DNA of 64,000 bases from Klebsiella variicola (lineage in GTDB: Bacteria; Pseudomonadota; Gammaproteobacteria; Enterobacterales; Enterobacteriaceae): NCBI RefSeq assembly GCF_000828055.2, contig NZ_CP010523.2, forward strand, positions 186,001-250,000, written 5' to 3'. The position numbers were made by a program, and so were the translations under genes. How positions within the stretch are numbered: the first letter of the stretch is position 1; the number at the start of each line of letters is the position of its first letter. Positions 27,468 through 36,737 of this stretch are shown one piece after another. Below the pieces are notes generated by a model. That model had not been told where the DNA came from. It saw only the letters and a program-made list of their open reading frames with translations, and did no database searches.

Positions 27468-29798
27468 TTGCCAACCTCATCTGCAACCAAAACCATCTTA
27501 ACCGCCGCCCACTGGGGACCGATGCTGGTGGAAACGGACGGTGAAAACGTCCTCTCTTCCCGCGGCGCGCTGGCGACACCGTTTGCCAACTCGCTGCAAA
27601 CGGCGGTGCGCGATCAGGTCCACAGCAAAACCCGCGTGCGCTATCCGATGGTGCGCAAAGGCTTCCTTGCTTCACCGGACAAGCCCCAGGGGGTCCGCGG
27701 TCAGGATGAATTCGTGCGGGTGAGCTGGGATCAGGCGCTGGATTTAATTGACGCCCAGCATCGGCGGATCCGCGAAAGCTACGGTCCGCAGTCGATTTTC
27801 GCCGGCTCCTACGGCTGGCGCTCTAACGGCGTCCTGCATAAGGCGGCCACCCTGCTGCAGCGCTACATGAGCCTGGCGGGCGGCTATACCGGCCATCTTG
27901 GCGATTACTCCACTGGCGCGGCGCAGGCGATCATGCCTTACGTCGTGGGCGGGAATGAGGTGTATCAGCAGCAGACCAGCTGGCCGCTGGTGCTCGAGCA
28001 CAGCGAAGTGGTGGTGCTGTGGAGCGCCAACCCGCTGAACACCCTGAAAATTGCCTGGAACGCCTCCGACGAGCAGGGGATCCCGTGGTTCGACCGGCTG
28101 CGCCAGAGCGGTAAGCGCCTGATCTGCATCGATCCGATGCGATCGGAAACCGTCGATTTCTTTGGCGATTCGATGGAATGGATCGCGCCGCATATGGGCA
28201 CCGATGTCGCGCTGATGCTGGGGATCGCCCATACGCTGGTGGAGAATAGCTGGCAGGATGATGCGTTTCTTACCCGCTGCACCAGCGGCTACGATATTTT
28301 TGCCCGCTATCTGACCGGCGAAAGCGACGGCGTAGCGAAAACCGCTGACTGGGCGGCGGCGATCTGCGGCGTGAAAGCGGATAAGATCCGTGAACTGGCG
28401 AAAATTTTCCATGAAAATACCACCATGCTGATGTCTGGCTGGGGCATGCAGCGCCAGCAGTATGGCGAGCAGAAGCACTGGATGCTGGTCACCCTGGCCG
28501 CCATGCTGGGGCAGATTGGCACCCCGGGAGGCGGGTTTGGTCTTTCCTATCATTTCGCCAACGGCGGCAACCCGACGCGCCGCGCGGCGGTACTGGGCTC
28601 GATGCAGGGAAGCGTCGCCGGGGGCGTGGACGCGGTGGAGAAGATCCCGGTCGCGCGGATCGTCGAGGCGCTGGAGAATCCGGGGGCAGAGTATCAGCAC
28701 AACGGCATGGCGCGTCGCTTCCCCGATATTCGCTTTATCTGGTGGGCCGGCGGGGCCAACTTTACTCATCATCAGGACACCAACCGCCTGATTCAGGCCT
28801 GGCAGAAGCCGGAGCTGATCGTCATCTCCGAATGCTTCTGGACCGCCGCCGCGCGCCATGCCGATATCGTCCTGCCGGCGACCACCTCGTTTGAGCGCAA
28901 CGATCTGACCATGACTGGAGATTACAGCAATCAGCATCTGGTGCCGATGAAGCAGGTGGTCGCCCCGCGAGATGAAGCGCGCGACGATTTCACGGTCTTT
29001 GCCGACCTCAGCGAACGCTGGGAGGTGGGCGGCCGCGAGCGCTTCACCGAAGGGAAGAGTGATTTGCAGTGGCTGGAGACCTTCTATCAGATCGCCGCCC
29101 AGCGCGGGGCTCACCAGCAGGTGACGCTGCCGCCGTTTGCCGAATTCTGGCAGGCTAACCAGCTGATTGAGATGCCAGAGGAGCCGGAGAATGCCCGTTT
29201 TGCGCGCTTCGCCGCCTTCCGCGCCGATCCGCAGGCTAATCCGCTGAAAACGGCGAGCGGTAAAATTGAGATCCACTCGCCGACCATCGCCGCCTTTGGC
29301 TACGCCGATTGCCCGCCGCACCCGATGTGGCTGGAGCCCGACGAGTGGCATGGCAACGCTGAGGCGGGGCAGCTGCAGCTGCTGTCGGCCCATCCGGCCC
29401 ACCGTCTGCACAGTCAACTGAACCACACCGCGCTGCGCGAACGCTATGCTGTCGCCGGACGCGAACCGGTGACTATTCATCCGCAGGATGCCCGGGCCCG
29501 GGGAATTGCCGATGGCGATCTGGTGCGGGTGTGGAACGCCCGTGGTCAGGTGCTGGCCGGCGCGGTGGTGACGGAGGGGATCCGCCCGGGGGTGATTTGC
29601 CTGCATGAAGGGGCATGGCCCGACCTGGATCCGCTGGTGGGCATCTGCAAAAACGGGGCGGTGAATGTCTTAACCAAAGATATCCCGACATCCCGGCTGG
29701 GCAACGGCTGTGCCGGAAACACCGCCCTGGCGTGGCTGGAGAAATATACCGGCCCGACGCTGCCGCTTACAGCATTTGATCCGCCGGCCAACGCATAA
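27468..29798 (+). CDS. bisC: BisC, biotin sulfoxide reductase
   Basis: A molybdopterin guanine dinucleotide enzyme of the DMSO reductase family that reduces biotin sulfoxide and related S-oxides, including methionine sulfoxide in E. coli. With the TTG start at 27468 it has 776 residues (E. coli 777) and no Tat signal, fitting a cytoplasmic enzyme. CAGGAG lies six bases before this TTG. The ATG at 27435 would add 11 residues and has no ribosome site. Cofactor segments [10 protein letters not shown] (Mo-ligand Ser), [14 protein letters not shown] and [10 protein letters not shown] are present. The 3' end overlaps convergent yiaC by 32 bp. Confidence 0.93.
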   Translation: MPTSSATKTILTAAHWGPMLVETDGENVLSSRGALATPFANSLQTAVRDQVHSKTRVRYPMVRKGFLASPDKPQGVRGQDEFVRVSWDQALDLIDAQHRRIRESYGPQSIFAGSYGWRSNGVLHKAATLLQRYMSLAGGYTGHLGDYSTGAAQAIMPYVVGGNEVYQQQTSWPLVLEHSEVVVLWSANPLNTLKIAWNASDEQGIPWFDRLRQSGKRLICIDPMRSETVDFFGDSMEWIAPHMGTDVALMLGIAHTLVENSWQDDAFLTRCTSGYDIFARYLTGESDGVAKTADWAAAICGVKADKIRELAKIFHENTTMLMSGWGMQRQQYGEQKHWMLVTLAAMLGQIGTPGGGFGLSYHFANGGNPTRRAAVLGSMQGSVAGGVDAVEKIPVARIVEALENPGAEYQHNGMARRFPDIRFIWWAGGANFTHHQDTNRLIQAWQKPELIVISECFWTAAARHADIVLPATTSFERNDLTMTGDYSNQHLVPMKQVVAPRDEARDDFTVFADLSERWEVGGRERFTEGKSDLQWLETFYQIAAQRGAHQQVTLPPFAEFWQANQLIEMPEEPENARFARFAAFRADPQANPLKTASGKIEIHSPTIAAFGYADCPPHPMWLEPDEWHGNAEAGQLQLLSAHPAHRLHSQLNHTALRERYAVAGREPVTIHPQDARARGIADGDLVRVWNARGQVLAGAVVTEGIRPGVICLHEGAWPDLDPLVGICKNGAVNVLTKDIPTSRLGNGCAGNTALAWLEKYTGPTLPLTAFDPPANA

Positions 29799-30207
29799 TC
29801 CACGTCGGGTGCTGAGTGTCGTCCTGCCATGCGCAGTCTTCAATCCGGAAGCCCTGCGCATGGTAGAAACTGACCGCCGATTCGTTCTTCTGGTAAACCT
29901 CGAGACTAAGCCAGGCGTAGTGCTGTTTGACTTCATCCAGCAGCGCCCGGCCAATGCCCTGGCGGATGGCGTCCGGCGCGACAAACAGCGCGCCGACGAA
30001 GCGGGAGTCCAGCACGCTAACAAAGCCTTTTAATTCCCCATCGCGTTCCCAGACCCAGGTGCTGGCGGCGGGAAGATAGACATCCCGTACCACCGCGACG
30101 CTGTCGCGCCAGTAACTTTCGCCGATAAAAGGGTGGGCATGAATCGTGCTGTCCAGCCACAGGGCCAGCAGCGGCGCGGTATCTTTAGTGTCCCACTTGC
30201 GGATCAT
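29767..30207 (-). CDS. yiaC: YiaC, GNAT N-acetyltransferase
   Basis: A 146-residue GCN5-related acetyltransferase equal in length to E. coli YiaC, which has been reported to acetylate protein lysines. The acetyl-CoA loop is [15 protein letters not shown] (Q/RxxGxG/A type), followed by [19 protein letters not shown]. The start at 30207 (MIRKWD) follows CTGGAGG; the longer frame to 30300 runs inside tag. It overlaps the tag 3' end by 23 bp, suggesting coupling, and overlaps bisC at the other end. Confidence 0.93.
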   Translation of the reverse strand: MIRKWDTKDTAPLLALWLDSTIHAHPFIGESYWRDSVAVVRDVYLPAASTWVWERDGELKGFVSVLDSRFVGALFVAPDAIRQGIGRALLDEVKQHYAWLSLEVYQKNESAVSFYHAQGFRIEDCAWQDDTQHPTWIMRWPADQML

Positions 30208-30766
30208 CCTGACCTCCAGGGTGACAGAAGCAGCCGGTGATATGGTCGTTGACCAGCCCACAGGCCTGCATAAAGGAATAACAGATTGTCGAGCCGACAA
30301 ATTTAAAGCCGCGTTTTTTCAATGCCTTCGACAGCGCATCGGAGGCCGGCGTCGTGGTGGGGATCTCCGCCAGCGTCGCGGCGCAGGTCACCTGCGGCTC
30401 ATTGTTGACGAAGGACCAGACAAAATCAGTGAACGACTCGCCATTTTCTTCCATCGCCAGATAGGCGCGGGCGTTGCCGATAATGGCCTGGATTTTTCCC
30501 CGATGGCGAATGATGCCGGCATTCTGCAGCAACTGCTCGACATCGTCTTCCCCCATCGCTGCCACGCGCACCGGGTCGAAGTGGTGAAAAGCCTGACGGT
30601 AGTTCTGCCGTTTTTTTAACACCGTGATCCATGACAAACCGGCCTGCTGGCCCTCCAGGCAGATCATTTCAAACAGCTGGCGGCCCTCTTTTTGCGCCAC
30701 ACCCCATTCGGTATCGTGATATTCGATATATAACGGATCCTGACTCACCCATCCGCAACGTTGCAT
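30185..30766 (-). CDS. tag: Tag, 3-methyladenine DNA glycosylase I
   Basis: A constitutive base-excision enzyme that removes 3-methyladenine from DNA (EC 3.2.2.20), 193 residues against 187 in E. coli. The zinc site is seen as Cys4 and His17 (MQRCGWV and YHDTEWG) with His and Cys in NDHITGCFCHPG. Glu38 in CLEGQQAGLSW lies in the base pocket. The start at 30766 matches E. coli; the frame is open further upstream without support. The C-terminal tail ([10 protein letters not shown]) differs from E. coli and overlaps yiaC. Confidence 0.96.
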   Translation of the reverse strand: MQRCGWVSQDPLYIEYHDTEWGVAQKEGRQLFEMICLEGQQAGLSWITVLKKRQNYRQAFHHFDPVRVAAMGEDDVEQLLQNAGIIRHRGKIQAIIGNARAYLAMEENGESFTDFVWSFVNNEPQVTCAATLAEIPTTTPASDALSKALKKRGFKFVGSTICYSFMQACGLVNDHITGCFCHPGGQDDPQVGH

Positions 30767-30909
30767 AGCTATTTCTCCCTCTGCGCTAAAAAAGTGGACG
30801 CCCCGGCTTGACGGCTGAAAGATAAAGATAATAGTTAATACAGGGAAATCGTATCCCCAAAAAAAACACAGCAATATCGCCGATTCGGCTCTTTTCTGGA
30901 GTCGCATTA

Positions 30910-31554
30910 ATGATAATAAAGAAATGCAATGGCCTCCGGGGCTTCTTGTTCCCGGCGAGCGTATCCGTCTGGATGACGTGTGTCTCTGGAGCGAATGCCT
31001 GGCAACAGGAATATATCGCTATCGATACAAAAAGTAATACGCCGGAACGCTATACATGGGATAGCGATCACCAACCACGTTACGAAGATATTCTCGCTGA
31101 GCGGATGAAGTCCTCAGAGACGCCTGGCGGGCTGGCATTAAACCAGGCGCTGGCGCCACCGGACAGCAGCCGTGGTCAGAGCGTTGGCTGGAATTATCTG
31201 CTGGCAAATGGCATGACCTCCGGGCCGGTGGCCAGCCTGCGCAGTGACGTCACCGCGCCAGTGACGAGAAGCGCTGGCGAGACGGGGTATGTCAACACGC
31301 TCGGCTGGCGCATGGATTATCAGTCGCTGTGGGGCGTGCATTCCTGGGCTCAGGTGAGCTATAACCAGTCGCTTACCAGCGATGCCTGGTCGCCGACGAC
31401 CCGCGCCAGAGAGGGCGGCTGGAGTGATGTCACCCTGGGCGCCGATATGCGGTTGGGATCCCATGTTGCGGCATGGGCGACGCTGTCGCAGGCGGACAAT
31501 GTCCCATCCGGGGAAAATACGCTCTATTTGATGGGCGTCAGCGCCAACTTTTGA
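30910..31554 (+). CDS. YhjY-like short autotransporter-type beta-barrel protein
   Basis: A 214-residue exported protein with an N-terminal signal region (about residues 10-30, ending SGANA-WQ). The C-terminal ~120 residues have the alternating aromatic pattern of an autotransporter barrel. WNYLLANGMTSGPVASLRSD resembles the barrel part of esterase autotransporters, and the chain ends in an outer-membrane-type Phe. It occupies the E. coli yhjY position, divergent from tag. It is too short for a passenger plus a 12-strand barrel, so it is probably a reduced relic or an oligomeric barrel. The function is unknown. Confidence 0.65.
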   Translation: MIIKKCNGLRGFLFPASVSVWMTCVSGANAWQQEYIAIDTKSNTPERYTWDSDHQPRYEDILAERMKSSETPGGLALNQALAPPDSSRGQSVGWNYLLANGMTSGPVASLRSDVTAPVTRSAGETGYVNTLGWRMDYQSLWGVHSWAQVSYNQSLTSDAWSPTTRAREGGWSDVTLGADMRLGSHVAAWATLSQADNVPSGENTLYLMGVSANF

Positions 31555-31616
31555 CCGATATTGTTACGCGTTTGAAACGACGCGGTTATTGTTAAATCTC
31601 AGTAAGGGCGCATTTC

Positions 31617-31632
31617 TGTGAGATAGCGCACA
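31617..31632. promoter_or_regulatory. candidate CRP site upstream of yhjX
   Basis: TGTGAGATAGCGCACA matches the CRP consensus TGTGA-N6-TCACA at nine of ten positions. It lies 62 bases upstream of the YpdB-like repeat. Confidence 0.55.
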
Positions 31633-31694
31633 CTAACTTTTTTCCTGAAATTCGCGGAATGAATGTTTTGCAATGTCATTCGTTCCGCCATTAA

Positions 31695-31725
31695 TGCATT
31701 TCATTCCCTGCTGGTGGCAGTTCAT
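31695..31725 (+). promoter_or_regulatory. YpdB-type operator upstream of yhjX
   Basis: TGCATTTCAT (31695-31704) and GGCAGTTCAT (31716-31725) are separated by exactly 11 bases. Each matches the E. coli YpdB half-site GGCATTTCAT at nine of ten positions, with the same spacing as I recall for the E. coli yhjX promoter. This implies control by the pyruvate-sensing YpdA/YpdB two-component system. Confidence 0.75.
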
Positions 31726-31793
31726 GCCTTTTTCCCCACAGGATGAGGGGCCTTCGCTATTGTGGCGGCAGTTAATTTATCAGGACAACTGCT

Positions 31794-32999
31794 ATGAACG
31801 CTGCAAACCGTCAATCGACCCGCTGGCTTACGCTAATCGGCACCATCATCACCCAATTTGCTCTCGGTTCGGTCTATACCTGGAGCCTGTTTAATAGTTC
31901 GCTGTCTGACAAACTGGGCGAGCCGGTCAGCCAGGTGGCTTTCTCCTTTGGCCTGCTGAGCCTCGGGCTGGCGCTCTCCTCGTCGGTCGCCGGGAAGTTG
32001 CAGGAACGCTTTGGCGTTAAGCGTGTGACCATGGCCTCCGGGATACTGCTCGGTTTGGGCTTCTTCCTGACCGCGCACTCCAACAGCCTGATGATGCTGT
32101 GGCTGAGCGCGGGCGTGCTGGTGGGGCTGGCGGACGGCGCCGGCTATCTGCTGACCCTGTCGAACTGCGTGAAGTGGTTCCCGGAGCGTAAAGGGCTGAT
32201 CTCTGCTTTCTCCATTGGTTCCTATGGGCTCGGCAGCCTGGGGTTCAAATTCATTGATTCCCATCTGCTGGCCACCGTCGGCCTGGAAAAAACCTTCGTC
32301 ATCTGGGGCGCTATCGTGCTGGTGATGATCGTCTTTGGCGCGACCCTGATGAAAGATGCGCCGAATCATACGGCGACCACCGCGGCCAACGGCGTCGTGG
32401 AAAATGACTTTACTCTCGCCGAATCGATGCGCAAACCGCAGTACTGGATGCTGGCGGTGATGTTCCTGACGGCCTGCATGAGCGGACTGTACGTGATTGG
32501 CGTGGCGAAAGATATTGCCCAGGGGATGGTCCACCTGGATGTCGCCACGGCGGCAAACGCGGTAACCGTTATCTCGATTGCTAACCTTAGCGGCCGCCTG
32601 GTGTTAGGCATCCTGTCCGACAAGATCTCCCGCATTCGTGTGATTACCCTCGGTCAGATCGTGTCGCTGGTAGGGATGGCCGCGCTGCTGTTCGCCCCGC
32701 TGAATGCCATGACTTTCTTCGCCGCCATCGCCTGCGTCGCCTTTAACTTCGGCGGCACCATCACCGTCTTCCCGTCGCTGGTGAGTGAGTTCTTTGGCCT
32801 GAACAATCTGGCGAAAAACTACGGCGTGATTTATCTGGGCTTTGGTATCGGCAGCATCTGCGGCTCTCTCATCGCTTCGCTGTTCGGCGGCTTCTACGTG
32901 ACCTTCTGCGTGATCTTCGCCCTGCTGATTCTGTCGCTGGCGCTGTCCACCACCATCCGTCAGCCGAAAGGCAGTGTTTATAGCGAGGCGCACGCCTGA
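31794..32999 (+). CDS. yhjX: YhjX, pyruvate-responsive MFS transporter
   Basis: A 401-residue, 12-helix transporter of the oxalate/formate antiporter (OFA) group of MFS, close to E. coli YhjX (402). Conserved parts include IGTIITQFALGSVYTWSLFN and CVKWFPERKGLISAF. In E. coli its expression is induced by pyruvate via YpdAB, and it has been linked to pyruvate transport. The ATG at 31794 follows CAGGA. The upstream repeat pair supports the same control here. A long inverted repeat follows the gene. Confidence 0.95.
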   Translation: MNAANRQSTRWLTLIGTIITQFALGSVYTWSLFNSSLSDKLGEPVSQVAFSFGLLSLGLALSSSVAGKLQERFGVKRVTMASGILLGLGFFLTAHSNSLMMLWLSAGVLVGLADGAGYLLTLSNCVKWFPERKGLISAFSIGSYGLGSLGFKFIDSHLLATVGLEKTFVIWGAIVLVMIVFGATLMKDAPNHTATTAANGVVENDFTLAESMRKPQYWMLAVMFLTACMSGLYVIGVAKDIAQGMVHLDVATAANAVTVISIANLSGRLVLGILSDKISRIRVITLGQIVSLVGMAALLFAPLNAMTFFAAIACVAFNFGGTITVFPSLVSEFFGLNNLAKNYGVIYLGFGIGSICGSLIASLFGGFYVTFCVIFALLILSLALSTTIRQPKGSVYSEAHA

Positions 33000-33051
33000 A
33001 ACCTGCAGCGCGAAACGTGCCCCTGGTTAATCCCCTAAGCAAATAGTGCCA

Positions 33052-33086
33052 ATCCAGCCAAATGTTTTGTAAATGTTTGGCTGGAT
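33052..33086 (+). other. inverted repeat after yhjX
   Basis: An 11-pair stem, ATCCAGCCAAA (33052-33062) with TTTGGCTGGAT (33076-33086), has an AT-rich loop. It has no T run. It could end or protect the yhjX mRNA, or be part of the eptB control region (33087-33241), in which I see no other clear site. Confidence 0.5.
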
Positions 33087-33241
33087 CACATTCCCTCCTG
33101 ATACTTTTCCCGTTCCCTGTGGTCTACTTATCGCGCTTTGTAGAGGTTTCTGATAACCAACCCTAACGCACCCTATTAGCCTACTGACTCGTGCCACAGC
33201 GTCAGGCGGTGTTTTATTCTTCTTTTTCCAGGTTTGCTTGC

Positions 33242-34915
33242 ATGAAATATATTAGAACGATGACGCAGCAGAAGCTTAGTTTTTGGCTGGCGCTGTACAT
33301 CGGCTGGTTTATGAACATCGCCGTTTTTTTCCGGCGTTTCGATGGTTATGCTCAAGAGTTCACTTTCTGGAAAGGGCTTTCCGGTGTCGTTGAACTGGTC
33401 GCCACGGTCTTTGTCACCTTCTTCCTGTTACGTCTGCTGTCACTGTTTGGTCGCCGCATCTGGCGCATTCTGGCGACGCTGATTGTCCTGTTTTCCGCCG
33501 CCGCCAGTTACTACATGACGTTCCTCAATGTGGTGATTGGCTACGGAATTATCGCTTCGGTGATGACCACCGATATCGACCTGTCGAAAGAGGTCATTGG
33601 CTGGCACCTGATCCTCTGGCTGGTGGTGGTGAGCGCGCCGCCGCTGCTGTTCATCTGGAGCAACCGCTGCCGCCATACGCTGCTGCGCCAACTGCGCACC
33701 CCGGGTCAGCGGGTTAAAAACGTATTGATCGTCGTGCTGGCCGGACTCATTGTCTGGGGTCCCATCCGCCTGCTTGAGCTGCGTCAGCATGATGTGGAGC
33801 GCCATTCGGAAGTGGATATGCCGAGCTATGGCGGGGTGATCGCCAACTCCTATCTGCCATCAAACTGGCTGTCGGCGCTGGGGCTGTACGCCTGGGCGCA
33901 GGTGGATGAATCCTCGGATAATAAATCGCTGATTAACCCGGCGAAGAAGTTTACCTACGTCGCGCCGGAAGGCCTGGATGACACCTACGTGGTGTTTATC
34001 ATTGGCGAAACGACCCGCTGGGACCATATGGGTATCCTCGGCTATAGGCGCAATACCACGCCAGAGCTGGAGAAAGAGAAGAATCTTGTCGCTTTCCGCG
34101 GCTACTCCTGCGATACCGCCACCAAGCTGTCGTTACGCTGTATGTTTGTGCGTCAGGGCGGGGCGGAGGATAACCCGCAGCGAACGCTCAAAGAGCAGAA
34201 CGTCTTTGCCGTGCTTCATCAGTTGGGCTTCAACGGCAATCTCTATGCCATGCAGAGCGAGATGTGGTTCTACAGCAACACGATGGCCAACAATATCGCC
34301 TACCGCGAGCAAATTGGCGCCGAGCCGCGCAACCGTGGTAAGAGCGTTGACGATATGCTGCTGGTGGATGAGATGAAGCGCGGTATGGCGCAGGGCAACG
34401 CCTCCGGTAAGCATCTGATCATTCTCCACACCAAAGGCTCCCACTTTAACTACACCCAACGCTACCCGCGCAGCTTCGCCCAGTGGAAGCCGGAGTGCGT
34501 CGGCGTCGACAACAAGTGCTCGAAAGCGGAGCTGATTAACTCCTACGATAACAGCGTGACCTACGTCGATCACTTTATCGTCAGCGTCCTCGACCAGCTG
34601 CGGGATAAGAAAGCGATTGTGTTCTATGCCGCCGATCATGGGGAGTCGATTAATGAACGCGAACACCTGCACGGAACGCCGCGCAAGATGGCGCCGCCGG
34701 AGCAGTTCCGCGTGCCGATGATGGTGTGGATGTCGGATAAATACCTGGAGAACCCCGATCATGCCGCCGCGTTTGCCCATCTGCAGCAGCAGGCTGCGAT
34801 GAAGGTGCCGCGCCGTCACGTCGAGCTGTATGACACCATTATGGGCTGTCTCGGTTATACCTCGCCGGATGGCGGGATCAATGAGAATAACAACTGGTGC
34901 CGGTGGAAAAAGTAA
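33242..34915 (+). CDS. eptB: EptB, Kdo2-lipid A phosphoethanolamine 7''-transferase
   Basis: An inner-membrane enzyme adding phosphoethanolamine to the outer Kdo of LPS. It has 557 residues (E. coli 563). Five N-terminal membrane segments precede a periplasmic alkaline-phosphatase-like catalytic domain. GETTRWDHMG supplies a metal ligand, the nucleophile Thr lies in SCDTATKLSLRC, and metal-binding ADHGE is in FYAADHGESINE. I use the ATG at 33242 (MKYIRTMTQQKLSF), which matches E. coli; a start at 33191 would add 17 residues without support. In E. coli it is under sigma-E and the sRNA MgrR. The last six residues of E. coli EptB are missing. Confidence 0.95.
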   Translation: MKYIRTMTQQKLSFWLALYIGWFMNIAVFFRRFDGYAQEFTFWKGLSGVVELVATVFVTFFLLRLLSLFGRRIWRILATLIVLFSAAASYYMTFLNVVIGYGIIASVMTTDIDLSKEVIGWHLILWLVVVSAPPLLFIWSNRCRHTLLRQLRTPGQRVKNVLIVVLAGLIVWGPIRLLELRQHDVERHSEVDMPSYGGVIANSYLPSNWLSALGLYAWAQVDESSDNKSLINPAKKFTYVAPEGLDDTYVVFIIGETTRWDHMGILGYRRNTTPELEKEKNLVAFRGYSCDTATKLSLRCMFVRQGGAEDNPQRTLKEQNVFAVLHQLGFNGNLYAMQSEMWFYSNTMANNIAYREQIGAEPRNRGKSVDDMLLVDEMKRGMAQGNASGKHLIILHTKGSHFNYTQRYPRSFAQWKPECVGVDNKCSKAELINSYDNSVTYVDHFIVSVLDQLRDKKAIVFYAADHGESINEREHLHGTPRKMAPPEQFRVPMMVWMSDKYLENPDHAAAFAHLQQQAAMKVPRRHVELYDTIMGCLGYTSPDGGINENNNWCRWKK

Positions 34916-34976
34916 GGCACGGGGTTTATTTTCAGATTCTCGGGTCTGTTCTCCCTTCCTGAGCCCAGGATAAGCT

Positions 34977-35014
34977 AATCCCTCGCCGGCTGACGCCGCG
35001 CGAGGGATTTTTTT
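34977..35014 (+). terminator. eptB terminator
   Basis: AATCCCTCGC (34977-34986) pairs with GCGAGGGATT (35000-35009) and runs into seven T residues. Confidence 0.9.
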
Positions 35015-35111
35015 CGCACAGTGGATGTGTCTGGCAGGTTGCCTCTTCTTCTTTGATTACCCTCCAGTTTTCTCGCTCCCCCTGTGCACGAACTTTTCAT
35101 GGAGAGAAAGG

Positions 35112-36506
35112 ATGAAGGTGATAAAGGGGTTGGCCTTACTGTGCCTGTTGATGCTCGCGGGCTGCCAGTCTGAGGAAGAGACCAGCCAGTTCCTGCTGGC
35201 CTGTAAATACGATGCGCCAGCGACGATCGAAGCCATGCTGAATAACGGCATTGATGTGGATGGTCAGGATAAAACCGGCTTAAGTGGCCTGATGGTCGCT
35301 GCCGCGGAAAATCGTCGTGATGTGGTAGCGTTACTGCTTAAGCGTCAGGCGAAGCCGAATCTCCAGACGCGCCAGGGCGTCACGGCGCTGATGCTGGCGG
35401 CGGCGCGCGGCAGCGATGCCGCGATTATCGGCGATCTTCTCCAGGCCGGCGCGTCGGTAAATCAGACCAGCGTCGAGAAGAGTACGGCATTGATGTCCGC
35501 CATTGCCGACGGCGGGGATGTCAGAAACGACTATCAGCATATTCTGGCGATGAAAAAGCCCGATGCGCCTGTCGAGAAGGAGAGCGCGCTGGATAAAATT
35601 GTCGGCGCAACGGCGGCGAAATCGCTGGCGACGGGTAACCGCGCGCTGATGACCGAAGACATGGCGTTACAACTGGCGCCCGGCGCGTTTAAGAAGAACG
35701 TCGACGAGATCGTGGCGCTGCTGATCAGGCACGGGGCGGACGTGAAGGCCGTCAATGCGTCAGGGGAATCGGCCTTTTTCCTCGCGGTCGATCACGCGCG
35801 TTCGGCGGAAACCATCACGACGCTGGCCAACGCCGGGGCGGACACCAGCCTGGCGGATAAATCCGGCACCACCCCGCTGATGCTGGCGGCGGCGGGGGAT
35901 GATCCCAATCTGGTGCTGGCGCTGTCGGCCTCCGGTGTGGAGGTGGATAAGCCGAACCGTGAAGGACTCACGGCGCTGCAGGTGGCGGCGGGTCAGGGGT
36001 CGCCTGCGGTGATCGCGGCGCTGGTGCAGCGCGGCGCAAAGGTGGACCAGCTCTCCGCCAACGACCTCAGCCCGCTGATGCTGGCGGTCAAAATGAATAA
36101 TAAAGCCAATGTTGAGGCGCTGCTTGAGGCTGGCGCCAGCGTCAACCTCAGCAATAAGGCCGGCTATTCGGCGATCGGTTACAGCCGGGCCGGCGAGGTT
36201 CGCCAGCTGCTGCTGGCGCAGCATGCCGAGCTGAAAGGGCAGGCCGCGCATATGGCGCAAAGCGAACTGCAGTTTTGTGCTAATGCCTTTGCCGACAAGC
36301 TGGCATACAGCGACATCGCCCGCGCGGTGAATAACGATACCCGCCCGGATATTATGCGTCATCAGCAATCCTGCCCGGAGCTGGGGGAACTGACGATGCT
36401 GCTGGGGGAATTTAAATTCAACCCGGCGGGCTCGACCTATCTCGGTGAGCCGGTGACCTGTAAGGTATCCGAGTATCGCAAAGCGTTTGAGGTGACCTGC
36501 CGCTGA
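35112..36506 (+). CDS. ankyrin-repeat lipoprotein
   Basis: A 464-residue predicted outer-membrane lipoprotein: the signal peptide ends in the lipobox LAGC, with Gln at +2. About seven or eight ankyrin repeats follow, with the typical G.TALM.AA...(9)...LL..GA motif (for example GVTALMLAAARGSDAAIIGD and DLSPLMLAVKMNNKANVEAL). A non-repeat insert lies at roughly residues 150-205. The C-terminal ~90 residues have four Cys that could form two disulfides. The ATG at 35112 has GGAG at 35101-35104. It has no counterpart between eptB and proK in E. coli K-12. The partner is unknown; protein binding at the cell envelope is inferred from the repeats. Confidence 0.85.
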   Translation: MKVIKGLALLCLLMLAGCQSEEETSQFLLACKYDAPATIEAMLNNGIDVDGQDKTGLSGLMVAAAENRRDVVALLLKRQAKPNLQTRQGVTALMLAAARGSDAAIIGDLLQAGASVNQTSVEKSTALMSAIADGGDVRNDYQHILAMKKPDAPVEKESALDKIVGATAAKSLATGNRALMTEDMALQLAPGAFKKNVDEIVALLIRHGADVKAVNASGESAFFLAVDHARSAETITTLANAGADTSLADKSGTTPLMLAAAGDDPNLVLALSASGVEVDKPNREGLTALQVAAGQGSPAVIAALVQRGAKVDQLSANDLSPLMLAVKMNNKANVEALLEAGASVNLSNKAGYSAIGYSRAGEVRQLLLAQHAELKGQAAHMAQSELQFCANAFADKLAYSDIARAVNNDTRPDIMRHQQSCPELGELTMLLGEFKFNPAGSTYLGEPVTCKVSEYRKAFEVTCR

Positions 36507-36517
36507 AAACGATGACC

Positions 36518-36572
36518 AACCGGCGATTCGCTGCTCAGGCTGCTGAGTTTCTCGCCGGTTGAGCGATTTTTT
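36518..36572 (+). terminator. probable terminator of the ankyrin gene
   Basis: AACCGGCGA (36518-36526) pairs with TCGCCGGTT (36552-36560); an inner hairpin CTCAGGCTGCTGAG-like sequence fills the loop. GAGCGATTTTTT follows, so the T run is a few bases after the stem. Confidence 0.55.
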
Positions 36573-36584
36573 GAAAATAAGGCA

Positions 36585-36613
36585 TTGACGGGTAGGCATC
36601 CCAGCAGTAAGAT
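36585..36613 (+). promoter_or_regulatory. proK promoter
   Basis: TTGACG (36585-36590), a 17-base spacer and TAAGAT (36608-36613) form a good sigma-70 promoter. The GC-rich discriminator GCGCCCCGC that follows is typical of stringently controlled stable-RNA promoters. The mature tRNA begins 13 bases after the -10. Confidence 0.75.
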
Positions 36614-36625
36614 GCGCCCCGCATT

Positions 36626-36702
<77 letters not shown>

Positions 36703-36710
36703 AATTCGAA

Positions 36711-36737
36711 AAGCCTGCTCAATGAGCAGGCTTTTTT
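36711..36737 (+). terminator. proK terminator, copy 1
   Basis: AAGCCTGCTC (36711-36720) pairs with GAGCAGGCTT (36724-36733), followed by a T run. It begins nine bases after the tRNA CCA end. Confidence 0.92.

Noticed and set aside
27744-29606. 620-codon minus-strand open frame across bisC
   Set aside because: It is antisense shadow of a molybdoenzyme gene with a biased His/Arg/Gly composition.
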